A stretch of DNA of 54,500 bases from the NCBI GenBank assembly GCA_009760855.2, contig WPIO01000011.1, positions 1,558,001-1,612,500 on the forward strand. Direction: 5' to 3'. The translations under genes and the position numbers were made by a program. Origin of the DNA: Cristatella mucedo (taxonomy: Eukaryota > Bryozoa > Phylactolaemata > Cristatellidae). Position 1 is the stretch's first letter. Each line of letters starts with the position of its first letter. Shown here piece after piece: positions 10,700 to 32,219 of the stretch. The notes beneath the pieces were generated by a model that made no database searches, was not told where the DNA came from, and saw only the letters and a program-made list of their open reading frames with translations.

Positions 10700-11795
10700 T
10701 GTGTGTCCACTGTAGCTATATTTCTCAATGTCTGCTGTTACAAGAATACAGTGCTAATGCAGAGTTACCCAATAAATGCAGCTGAGCCATAGCTTTGTGA
10801 CAACATCACGGAAGCTCAAAACACTCGGAGAGTAACATTTGGCTACACAGGCTGCAGAGAGCAGCCTAACAGGTGATATAACTAATGTAGGAACCCCATT
10901 CTCTTCCTGTTAGTCATGGAGTCTTCCTCTCGCAGCCGCTGCAGCAAGGCATTGTTGAGCGTACAGCCTACCATCCTTCCGGTCTACAACAAAAATAAAT
11001 CACAGCTAGATGGTTTTTGTAGCAGGAGGTCCAGCAACACGGAATGTGCTAAGAAAAGACGCATGCAGCACTAAAGCAGCTTATATAGCAGCATCGTGAC
11101 ATATATCCCATCAGGCATTGACAACAAAACTATTAAAGGCCACACCCATCGCTCAGGGGCAATCAAAAGTGGCTCAGGTGAAGAATTATACGAGGCTGAA
11201 AAAACAGAAAGGCGAGTCACGTGAACAACCACCACGTCCTGGCCACCAACAAGTTATCTTACGTACTGATAAGGCACCTGCAAAGATAGCTAGAAGCAGA
11301 CTAGGGGTTAACTGCATTTTAAAACAAAGGTCTTACCTATTTCTTTAAAAAAAGCTATTTTAGTTGGCCTTGACACGGTGCTGTTCACGTCAGCCACCAG
11401 GGCCTGATTTATACTGAAATGCAAAAGTATCAGAGACCTTTTGTTTATGATGACTAGTAAGGCATTCATTCAGCTATGAAATGTTTGAGCGAAGCACAGA
11501 GGGCGAATATGCCCAATTTAAATAGTTGTGCTTTCCACAAAGAAGTCTTCAAAAACAAGTGTGTAAAACAAAAAATATTCACGAACGCATCTTCTATCCT
11601 TAAAATTCATCTACACATGTTGGATTTCTCCAATTTATGGCAACTTTAAAAAGACTGCATTGTCGGTTTTTTGGGACACACACTTGGACATGCACAGCAG
11701 TGTGAAAACGACGGTGCACCGGTTACTCTCACTTCCAAGCCTCACGGTATAGCCAATCTGCATGATGACTGAAGATGATCCGGCTGACTGCTTAC
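10700..11795. other. Intergenic, nothing recognised
   Basis: Ordinary AT/GC composition with no recognised repeat or conserved coding sequence on either strand. Confidence 0.4.
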
Positions 11796-12085
11796 ACGAA
11801 TAATAATAATAATAATAATAATGTACTTGATAAAGCACCCTCAGAGAACTTAACCTCTTTCTAGGCGCTTTACATTTGCTGCAAAGGGGAAATGCAATTT
11901 AATAGTGAGTAATATCATGATTGATAAACAAACAAAATGAATAACATGGTTAGGGGTGACATGCACAGGGTCAGCATGCAAATGTGGTTAGTGGCAGCAT
12001 GCACAGTGTCAGCACGCATAAGCACATCAAGGACGAATCACAGGGACCCACTAAATGCTGTCCTAAATAGGTGTTTTTAAGTTCC

Positions 12086-12313
12086 TTGATGTGCTTATGC
12101 GTGCTGACACTGTGCATGCTGCCGCTAACCACATTTGCATGCTGACCCTGTGCATGTCACCCCTAACCATATTATTCATTTCGTTTGTTTTTCAAGCATT
12201 ATTTTACTTACCATTCAATTGCATTTCACTTTACAGCAAATGTAAAGCGCCTAGAGAGAGATTAAGTTCTCTGAGGGTGCTTTATCAAGTGAATTATTAT
12301 AATTATTATTATT
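12086..12313 (+). mobile_element. Nested LINE-A 3' fragment, opposite orientation
   Basis: A 5'-truncated plus-strand LINE-A end (from CTTGATGTGCTTATGCGTGC through the hairpin to ATTATTATT) sits inside the minus-strand copy. TTCCTT occurs at both edges (12082-12087 and 12312-12317), where an intact copy has one, so this is a probable short target-site duplication. With 11800-12080 it forms an inverted repeat of about 230 bp. Confidence 0.85.
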
Positions 12314-12729
12314 CCTTTTAAATGTGGTCAGGTCAGGGGATGTTCTGACGCAGGTCGGGAGGGAGTTCCAAGCTTTGGGAGCATTCGAACTAAATGCACG
12401 GTCTCGAAAGGATTTGAGGTTTGTACGAGGTATTTGTAGACTGTTGGATTCCGAAAAGCAGGTGGTACGATGCTTGGCCTGATGGGGGAGTATATCGGAG
12501 AGATAGGCTGGAGCCAAAGAATGAAGTGACCTAAAAGTGAGCGACAAAACCCTGACACCGATCCGTTGCTTGACTGGTAGCCAGTGCAGGTCATCAAGAA
12601 GTGGTGTGATGTGGTAACTGTGACGCTCACGGCAGACAAGCCTAGCTGCAGAGTTTTGCACCAGCTGTAAGCGCCTGATCGCACATAGGCCAGTGAGCAG
12701 TGAGTTGCAGAAGTCGAGACGGGATGTCA

Positions 12730-13163
12730 CCGCCACGGCTTGGCTCTGCTGCATCAGTTTCAGCCTGTTTGCGCCCTCAGGTCCTGTGTGGACAATAAAT
12801 TAGCTGTCCCTTTCCTCCGCTTAAAGACAGTTGGCGACAGAAGCTTTAGCTCTGCAGGTCCTAGACTGTGGAACTCGCTTCCACAATTCTTACGCAACGA
12901 CAACTACTCCCCAACTGCCGACTATGGCATATCTTTTTCAGCGGTCCTGAACTGCTACTTCTACGCCACTCACTACCTCAACTGCTCTCCTGACTCTGCA
13001 AATGCTTCCCACTTTTCCTTTGTTGCGTGAGACGAAGTCTGTTGGCTACCGAATGCGTGCCGAAAGCCGCTTAGGCTGTGAGTGCGCTATACAAAACTCT
13101 CGTGCGTAACACCCACATGGTCTTTATGACTTTGTGGAGTTACTGACGGAGATACATACACAT
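12730..13163 (+). mobile_element. LINE-B fragment inserted in LINE-A
   Basis: Starts GCCACGGCTTGGCTCTGCTG and continues GACAATAAATTAGCTGTCCC, codons for RLWNSLPQFLRNDN, and the LINE-B 3' region to GATACATACAC. The host LINE-A reads up to GGGATGTC before it and resumes at AATGCATGGACCAAC after it. Confidence 0.8.
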
Positions 13164-13414
13164 ACAATGCATGGACCAACTTAGACGTGGTATCCTTATC
13201 TAAACAAGCCCGAATTTTAGCAATGTCATGTAGCTGAAAGTAGGCAGATTTGACTGTGGAGCTGATGTGGTCGTCTAACGAGAGGTCACTTTGGAACATG
13301 ACACCTAGATTTCGAGCTGATTCAACAGGAGATATACTGGCAGAGCCAATTTTGAGCGTCAGCCTTTCCAATTTCTGAATCACACTGGGTTTGCCCATAA
13401 CTAGTAAATTAGTT

Positions 13415-13587
13415 GTATGCTGACCCTGTGCATGTCACCCCTAACCATGTTATTCATTTTGTTTGTTTATCAAGCATGATATTACTCACCATTCAATTGC
13501 CTTTCCCTCTGCAGCAAATGTAAAGCGCCTAGAGAGAGATTGAGTTCTCTGAGGGCGCTTTATCAAGTGCATTATTATTATTATTAT
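13415..13587 (+). mobile_element. Second nested LINE-A 3' fragment, opposite orientation
   Basis: From GCTGACCCTGTGCATGTCAC through GCAAATGTAAAGCGCC, the hairpin and (ATT)n. It interrupts the host LINE-A between AAATTAGTTG and CGTTTAGTTTTGG, which are adjacent in the copy at 47690. This copy shows the clearest 3' hairpin (13522-13561). Confidence 0.85.
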
Positions 13588-14339
13588 CGTTTAGTTTTGG
13601 AAAATTTGCTGCCATCCATGTGCGGATGTCATCAATACATGCAGCAAGTGAGTTGAGAGAATTTGAGGTGCTCGATGGCTGGGAGGGATCAAAGCAAAGG
13701 TACAACTGAGTGTCATCTGCATAGAAGTGAAAGCCTAGATTGTCCTTGGCAATCACATCAGCAAGAGGGAGAGTATAAACCGTGAAAAGAACCGGACCTA
13801 GCACAGAGCCCTGAGGAACCCCCTATTTCAGAGGCTACTCAGATGATCTTTGTCCATTCACATCAATACTCTGCTGGAGTCTGCCACTGAGATAGGACCT
13901 CAACCATTGCAGAGCAGTGCCAGTGATGCCCAGGCGAGATGAGAGGCGCTCTAGAATAACTTTGTGATCGATAGTATCAAAAGCTGCCGAAAGATCGAAC
14001 AAAACAAGAAGAGACACTCTACCCATGTCTGCATTTCTAAGTAGGTCGTTGTATACCCTAAGCAATGCTGACTCTGTGGAGTGGGGCTAGGCTGCTGTGG
14101 AGTGGGGCTAGGGCAGAAGCACACGGAACCCACGAATACTAGAGCAGAATCGAATGGGACGACGGCAGTAGACTTTTGGCTCAAAACAATGTAGGCAGTA
14201 CATATGACAAGGAAGGTGTCAGCCACACACGTGTGAGTGTGCGGCTGAATGAAGTGGTGGCTGAATGAAGCACCATGCAAAGAGACAGACAGACAGAGTG
14301 CTGCTGTTGAAAGCGGACACGAAGAAGAAGCACGAGTAA

Positions 14340-14520
14340 AAAGGAAAGCTTATTCAACTGCCTCATTTATATAGTAGGCAGAACAGCCGCATGGGGCCGT
14401 ATATTGCTCCTCTTGCTGTGGGCAACAGCAGATTGCCTGCTGGAAGGCTCGAACCCACGATCTAGGGTTGTGAAGTGCGAGTACCTTACCATTAAGACTC
14501 TTGACTGCCAAAGACTCGGA
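14340..14520 (-). repeat. SINE1 copy
   Basis: Inverted SINE1. CTCGAACCCACGATCTAGGG is the complement of the B-box region, and TTATTCAACTGCCTCAT corresponds to the GAGGCTGTTGAATCAGC tail. A second inverted copy follows at 14660. Confidence 0.6.
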
Positions 14521-14659
14521 GTAAGACTCTTAGTGGGGTGAAGGAAGTGGGATAGGCAGACAGGAGGAGCAAGAGGCAGATAAACAAGCAAAGGCTGATG
14601 CACCAATGCACGGACATATGACAATACCCTATGGCTTTCACTGCTGCTGCTGCAAGCTT

Positions 14660-14812
14660 AAGGGCTAGCTGATTCAACAGCCTCATATACATTGTCACAG
14701 AGTGGGACCCTTAACGGCTACCACAACAGCTTGCTCTGGGCAATAAAGGATCGCCAACAGCAGGACTCAAACCACGACCTTGATCGCGAAGAGCAAACAC
14801 CTCACCCCTTCG
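14660..14812 (-). repeat. SINE1 copy
   Basis: Inverted: GCTGATTCAACAGCCTCATA is the tail, GGATCGCCAACAGCAGGACT the body, and CAAACCACGACCTTGATCGC the B-box side. It is in tandem with the copy at 14340, both on the minus strand. Confidence 0.65.
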
Positions 14813-14899
14813 GCTTCTGCTGCTGCTGCAAGCTGAGAGGCAGCAAGCAGTAGGGGATTGTTAGAGATTGCAAGAGGACCGACTGAGGGGTCCAGCTTA

Positions 14900-16190
14900 T
14901 GCTGGGCATACCTGGTGTCGTGACGAAAGACCGTGATTTACAACTACTCCAGCCCATTACACTACCTATTCCCGTGAGCCATCGTGGTCATAATTTTCTT
15001 TTCAAACAGGGTAATGAGCCTAAGCAAGTGTGTTCAACACTTTTCGGCTATACCACGGAATTTAGTCTAGTGCAATTATGCGAACAGCGTGGCCTAGCCA
15101 ATCTTCAGACCCGAATCTCATTGAGTGTCTCTCGGGCGAAGTGAATAAAAAACCCAGTACAAGTCAAGGTCGTATCGCATCTGAAGACTCGTTTTTCATA
15201 AATCTACATCACGTTTTGAGAACGATAAGGCTCGATATTTGCAAATGCCTAGTTTGCCTTACTCCCGGCCGGCCCTGGCAGATTATTGCGTACAGCAGCG
15301 GTATACCTTCATTTTAGCACAACAAATTAATATACCTGGACTAAGCTTTGCTAACATGTTACATAAGCATTTTATTGCAATACTTCGCAGGACTACAGCA
15401 GGTTGCAGTCATGCTTTTTTATACCAGAATCGAAGCTTCTGGGTCCGGTGGCCATTTTAGGTGGTGTGATCGGCACGTTTGCGTCTCCTAGCGGGCATGG
15501 GTAAAACACGAAATTATTACTAGGAGTGATTTGCTTTTGAGGACGTACATAAGCATGCTCATTCATTCAAATCAAGGTTCAACAAGAGGTGCTAGCTCAT
15601 TGTTGCAGAATTCTCCAAAATCAAAGTCCTAATGAGAGCCGACAGCAGAAAATAGGACAGCGGAAACACACATGCTGGGACATGTAAACGCTTGCTGCTT
15701 GTGTCTTCCATCGTGTTGGCCTTCGTTAGCCCACTCGGGCCGATTGCTGCTTGCCCCTATAGCTTTGCCACCTCCAATTGGCCTCACTCTTCGGCAAGTT
15801 CGTCCAGCGTACCTATTATCGTTTTGCTATAATCGTTCAAATGCATTACTGTTTGCTGCTGCCTCTGCCGGGACTTGTGAACTAAGTATCTCCCAAAGAA
15901 AGCTCGGACCAAACAAGAGAGAGGCACACATCCAGCAAGCATTGCCTCCTCGAGCGCTCCCTTGAACATTACTCGCTGGTGACTCACTCTGGTGAGTCAC
16001 CAGCGAGGGGGCCTAACCGTCAGCCACTCTTAAAGTAAGCCTGTGGAATTCGTCTCCAGTGTGCAATAAAACCCTAATAATATGCGTGATGTGATTCGTG
16101 ACGATGAAATTGACTTGTTTGCTGCGACTGAGACAAAGCTGATATCGGCTAACTTCCTGACCATTCATTCCAGATGCCACTCCAACAGGT
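14900..16190. other. Intergenic, only a perfect hairpin recognised
   Basis: No repeat family or conserved protein was recognised apart from the inverted repeat at 15972-16007. Confidence 0.4.
15972..16007. repeat. Perfect 16-bp hairpin with 4-base loop
   Basis: Arm CTCGCTGGTGACTCAC, loop TCTG, arm GTGAGTCACCAGCGAG, without mismatch. It contains TGACTCA/TGAGTCA, the AP-1 consensus, in both arms. Function is unknown. Confidence 0.9.
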
Positions 16191-16193
16191 TAC

Positions 16194-17560
16194 CAATAAT
16201 AATAATAATACAACATTTGCATACAACAATAATAATAATAATACAACAATTTGTACGACACCTTCAAAGAACTAAATTTCTTTCTAGGGACTTGACATTA
16301 GCTATGCACAGTGTCACCACGCATAAAACACGGTAACACAATGGACGATTCGAATGAATACAGCCAAAGCTGTAAGGAACAGGTGCGTTTTAGATTTTTT
16401 TAAATGTCCTCAAATTTGAGACTGTCGTGGCCTCAGTTGGGAGCGTGTTCTGGGCACTGGGTGAGTACGAACTAAAGGCACGGTCTCCAAAGGATTTGAG
16501 GTTGAATCGAGGCACAGACTTGAGCCAGAAGAGCAGTTGGTGATGATGCCTACACTGATCGGAAAGTAGTTCGGAAGTTAGGCCGGAGCAAGAGAATTAA
16601 GAGACCTAAAAGTGAATGACAGAATCTTGGTCAATTTGCTGCTTGATGGGGTGCCAGTGCAGGTCGGTGGGAATGGCACAACCCGGCAACTGCACGGCTC
16701 ATGCCAGACAAGCCTGGCTGCAGAGCTTCTACTGCTAACCATTCGAATATGCTTCCTTTTCACCATATGTGAAGCACCTAGAAAGAGGATGAGTTCTCAG
16801 AGGGCGATATAACAAAGGTAATACTATTATTACTATTATTATTATTATTATTGCACCAACTGCTAACATCCATTTACATTAGCATGAAGACCTTCAAGCA
16901 GTGAGATATAGAAGTCGAGACGGGATGCCACAAATGGATGGACCAACTTGTAAGTGGTTTCCCAGTCTAAGCAGGGCCCACATTTTTGCGATGTTATATT
17001 TCTGAAAGAAGGGACCTTGACCATGAAGCTGATGTGGTCGTCCGGTGACAGGTGACTTTGGTACATGACACCTAGATTTCGTGCAGATACTACAGGAGAT
17101 ATGCTGGCAGAGCCCATTTTAAGGGATATGGTTTCCAATAACAGTCACACGGTTTGCCTAAAGTACCCCCTCCCTCATACTTCAATATGCCCCATTGGAG
17201 GACTGTTGCCGATTGGTATCAATGCTATGCAGTCTCCAGCTGAAATAAGACCTAACCCGGAGCAGTGCAGGGCCAGTGATGCCTAGGGGAGATGAGAGAT
17301 ACTTACGGACTCGGTGATCAATAGTATCAACCGCTGCCGAAAGACACCTAAGAAGGACTGGGTGATCAATAGTATCAACTGCTGCCGAAAGATCAAGCAA
17401 AACAAGTGAGACTCTACCAAAGTCTATATTCCTGAGAAGGCCGTTATACACTTGACATAGCACTGACTCTGTTAAGTGATCAGCTCTAAAATCTAACTGT
17501 AACTTGCTAGGTTTGAAGATTTGATATAAGGATTTCTCTTTCTTCCACACTCCAAGATCA
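16194..17560 (-). mobile_element. LINE-A copy, diverged, with nested copy and RT duplication
   Basis: The minus-strand element runs from a 5' side resembling FRADHLTESVLCQVYNGLLR (about 17500) to (TAA/ATT)n at 16194. RT motif A is present twice in frame (LSAAVDTIDHPVLLRCLSAA...VDTIDH, about 17310-17395). The GVPQG-to-YADD part is deleted near 17165-17185. A plus-strand LINE-A end is nested at 16731-16852. It is inactive and older than the copy at 46733. Confidence 0.78.
16731..16852 (+). mobile_element. Nested LINE-A 3' end, opposite orientation
   Basis: CATATGTGAAGCACCTAGAA, AGGATGAGTTCTCAGAGGGC and (ATT)n on the plus strand interrupt the minus-strand copy. The host resumes at GCACCAACTGCTAAC. 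Confidence 0.72.
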
Positions 17561-17599
17561 ATGAAAACAGGCGACGGAGTAGCCAGCCGTTGCCGCTCG

Positions 17600-18225
17600 T
17601 CCCCCTCAATTTCAAGCAATTTGCAGGCACCTCGAATCAGTCTTTCGAATCTCGAATACTAATACTGAGTACCTCCAGTAAGTTATCACCACATAAGCAC
17701 CAAGTTTTGCTTTTATTCAGGCTCTTCAGATCGCCGTTCGATTCCATATTCCAGAAATCCTCAATTCCTCGTACAGAATGAGTATAACATCCCTTTCATA
17801 ACTGATCCCTTATGTGCCAAATTTAGTACATTGACTAATCCATTTTCTCTTATCGCTTACGTGTATGGCCCTAATCACAATGAAGGTCACTCACTCGGTT
17901 AAATATTCTACTATTGTATGCTGTCAACTCCAATTATTTCCAAATTATGGACATCTAGCCACAGGCAGATCCCATTCAGTCTGCAATTTGTGTCGGTATA
18001 ACCAATTCTCTGCAAATTGTGGCACCTTAAAAGCCTTGACACTAATGCGGTCAGCACAAAAGCATCAATCCCTTGCCCAAGCTGATCAATCCTTCGCCCG
18101 ACCTGCCACACACTGGTGATATGCTACAGCACGACACTAGATAGATAATGCTATACTGCTCTTCTGAATAAGCACATATATGAGCACTATGCGGGCAGTA
18201 ATAATCCATTCTAGCTAAGGCCCAC
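17600..18225. other. Intergenic, no confident feature
   Basis: A plus-strand frame contains PFITDPLCAKFSTLTNPFSL and IAYVYGPNHNEG before a stop, faintly like the endonuclease part of a LINE. No catalytic motif can be identified. Nothing else was recognised. Confidence 0.3.
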
Positions 18226-18229
18226 AAGA

Positions 18230-19480
18230 TCAGGACTGACTGTATATCGACTGGATATATGAGGACTGATTCAGGCAGTACCAATCCATTCAAGCTAAGG
18301 CTAAGTGTAGCTCCTATAAAAGCATAATAGCATCACAGGTGCACAATTGCAAAATCCGTATGTCGATCATCAACCGTCTCCTTAACCGCTCCCGGGTCAG
18401 CACATTGCCTAGCAATCCTTGAGGCAATCACGGAGATAATTTACGCACAGGCTCCCTACCGCCATTCCTATATAAAACACTGAAACATGTGGCAGCAGAC
18501 GAGTTAAACTTGTATATCAAACCCACAAACCTAGTCAGTCAAGTTTTAATAAGGTTTAAGACCTTTTCTCTGCCCCGTGTCTTAGCCCAAGGGTATGGTA
18601 CTAGCTCTTTACGACCCAAGTCATGGGTTCAAGCCCTCTAGTGAGCAACCTGTCCACTGCAAGTGGTGGTGATAGCTGCTAAGGCTCTTCTGCTGCTATA
18701 CAAATGTAACTGTTGAATCAGCTAGTACTTTTTGGACCCAATCACTCCACTGAGACAGCATTGTTGCAAATGTAAACAGACCAACGGAATACTGACTAGA
18801 GTCCCTCTGCTAATTCTACTGGATCTCCGGAAAGCTTTTGATGCAGTTGATCACCACATCGTGCAATCTGGGCATCCTGTCCCAACGTAACCTTCCACTA
18901 GACGATCACACTAGCTCCACAGTCAAGTTTGCCTACTTTCAGCAACATATAGCAATTCGGTCTTGCTTACATAAGGATGCCATAGCCAGCCGGTCCTTGC
19001 ATTTGTGACATCCCGACTAGACTTCTGTAACTCACTGCTTGTCGGTCTCCATGCACTACAATAACACATTTATGGTATGTGTAAAACTAGGCAGCTGTGC
19101 GTATCTGTCGTAAACGTTGCTACTGCCACATTACATAACTGCTTAGCAATCGGGCACTGGCTGCCTGTCAAACAGCACGCCGACTTCAAGACGGTGTCAC
19201 CCACCTTTTGGTCCATCCGTTCTCTTGGTGCAGCCTACCAATCTGAAATAGTTTCACTTCTGACCTTCTGTTGCACCACCTGCTCTTCTGACTCTAGTCG
19301 ATTGAGTGCACCTCTAACTTGAAACCCATGCGAGCCGAGGTTTCAGTTACCATGCTCACAAGGCTTGAAGCTCACTACTGACTGACATCACGTTCTCTCC
19401 TGATTTGAAGACATTCAAATACCAGCTGAAAGCCTACCTGTTCCACAACGCCTTTGCTCTATCAGAGTAAATCGTCCTTT
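18230..19480 (+). mobile_element. Old LINE-A-related copy with SINE1 insertion
   Basis: MSIINRLLNRSRVSTLPSNP (about 18358) is the pre-RT linker. After a SINE1 insertion the RT resumes with VPLLILLDLRKAFDAVDHH (about 18800), a variant of motif A. The palm is deleted, and C-terminal fragments follow to LFHNAFALSE and a stop near 19470. LRKAFDAVDH differs from the LSAAFDTIDH of other copies, so it is either a related subfamily or a much older insertion. Confidence 0.65.
18588..18737 (+). repeat. SINE1 copy, near full length
   Basis: A-box-like TTAGCCCAAGGGTATGG, B-box GGTTCAAGCCC, body TAAGGCTCTTCTGCTGCTAT and tail TGTTGAATCAGCTAGTACTT. Both pol III boxes are readable, which makes this the best evidence that the family is tRNA-derived. 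It is inserted in the old LINE at 18230-19480. Confidence 0.8.
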
Positions 19481-20077
19481 TACGTGGTTGTGAGTAATGA
19501 AACCGTGCACGTCTTCACTAAATGTATCAGTGACATGCTTTTGCATAGAACCCCCAGCTGTCCTGTCCTTTACTTCCTGTGTGCTTTGCCCACCCGTGCA
19601 TGCTTAGTTCAGTGTCACTAACAGGGGGTCCCACTGACCAGCTGCCGTGAGACTTTTGTGTGCTGTTGCATGCTTGCATGAATAGGACACACTCGTTTTA
19701 GTTAGCTATTGATTATTGCTCCCCTTTCAGGAGTCATAAAGTGCCTGAATAGAACTTGCATAGAACGTGCATGTTTACCTGCATGTTGAAGCCTCAACCA
19801 AGCACGGACTACCTACCGTTGAGACACAGTACAGTCAGTGGATTTGCCACTTGCCACTTGCAGATGAAGCTACCGTGTTTCACTTCTTGGAGTGCATCCG
19901 GGATGGACAATTGGACCATCACAATAATGCTGAGCTATTTAACTAATTCAAAGCTAGCTAGCTTAGATAATTTTCAGAGGCAGTCCCTCACAGCATGCCA
20001 CTTCAGTGTGGTTGTGGCATTGCATAAGTTCATAAGATGACAGCGCTAATCCTTTTAGAAATTGAAGGCATCCTGAT

Positions 20078-20116
20078 TTAAGAGCTTCATTTAAATAGCA
20101 GCAGAAGAGCCACGAC
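20078..20116 (-). repeat. SINE1 3' end in the EXOSC7 3' UTR
   Basis: On the minus strand GGCTCTTCTGCTGCTATTTA, AATGAAGCTCTTAAATCAG match the SINE1 tail. It begins only a few bases after the proposed stop codon (20121-20123). A read-through of exon 7 would end inside it. Confidence 0.6.
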
Positions 20117-20120
20117 GGCT

Positions 20121-31581
<11,461 letters not shown>

Positions 31582-31760
31582 GCCCGAAAACGCATTACAG
31601 CGAGCCCCGTAACTTGTCCCGAGTTCCAGCATCCGGCGGAAACGCTCCTCGTTAGGGCCTGCCCATCGGTCGCCGACGCGATTCGAGTGCGTTGGGGTGT
31701 ACTTTCTCTGAACGTCCGTAGGCACTTTTTCTATGAAAATGCCCGGTAAATAGAAATCAA
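31582..31760 (-). promoter_or_regulatory. EXOSC7 5' flank and presumed promoter
   Basis: GC-rich sequence directly upstream of exon 1 without repeats or a clear TATA box. Placement rests only on proximity to the start codon. A TATA-containing segment pointing the other way lies about 0.6 kb further on. Confidence 0.4.
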
Positions 31761-31890
31761 TTCATTCAGAATCCAAAATTCAGGTTAGTCGCCCGAGCCG
31801 TCTAAGCAGAAGGTTTGTGTTTTACAGCGCCGGCCTGACTCAGTTTAAGAGCGCTTAAGAGCTGCTCAGCAGGTAACAGCTCTGTCCTAG

Positions 31891-32219
31891 AGCCTCGAGC
31901 AAGAGGATGCAGCCGTCGTAGTCGGACCATGAGGTGATTGATATTGGCTGGCCTGTCAACCATATAGTCTCGGCTAGCAATTTAAGAATAGGGCCACGTT
32001 TGCCCAAGGTCGCTGTCGCCGCCAGCCGTCCTAGAGTTGCTGGACGGTTTCCGTGAGAACAAAAGAAGTGGCTGAAGAGCACCTGCGTTCTCGAGCGGCG
32101 AGCAAGGGGACGCAAAGGTCGCTGAGGTGGTTGATATTGGCTTGCTTATCAACCCCATTGTTCCGGCTAGTTATATAACGATAGGGCGACGCTCGCTCGA
32201 GGTTCCTTCTTCCGTCGGC
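31891..32219 (+). repeat. Diverged direct repeat, two units about 193 bp apart
   Basis: Unit 1 (31891-32022) and unit 2 (32095-32219) share GAGGTG-TTGATATTGGCT, TCAACC, CGGCTAG and AATAGGGC/GATAGGGC in the same order. Only unit 2 contains TATATAA. This resembles duplicated upstream (U3/enhancer-type) sequence. Confidence 0.6.

Larger units (their letters stand above)
11800..14087 (-). mobile_element. LINE-A copy, RT to 3' tail, with three nested insertions
   Basis: The minus-strand element starts 5'-truncated near 14087 (ALLRVYNDLLRN-like). It carries RT motif A (VLFDLSAAFDTIDH at about 13975-14020), [37 protein letters not shown], and [11 protein letters not shown] (about 13690-13725). It also has the connection block RNLGVMFQSDLSLDDHIS, the C-terminal APKAWNSLP, and the 3' UTR with (ATT)n at 11800. 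It is interrupted at 12086-12313, 12730-13163 and 13415-13587. Removing these restores the LINE-A order. Frameshifts remain, so it is inactive. Confidence 0.88.

Noticed and set aside
15784-15987. Minus-strand frame with QRVMFKGALEEAML considered as a distant last exon of EXOSC7
   Set aside because: Weak resemblance, no convincing acceptor, and a better terminal exon lies 95 nt after exon 7.
17965-18010. CCHC zinc knuckle (VCNLCRYNQFSANC)
   Set aside because: Spacing is off and the histidine is missing; likely chance.
18588-18737. tRNA gene
   Set aside because: A and B boxes are present, but there is no cloverleaf and the same unit with a non-tRNA body is dispersed; it is a SINE.
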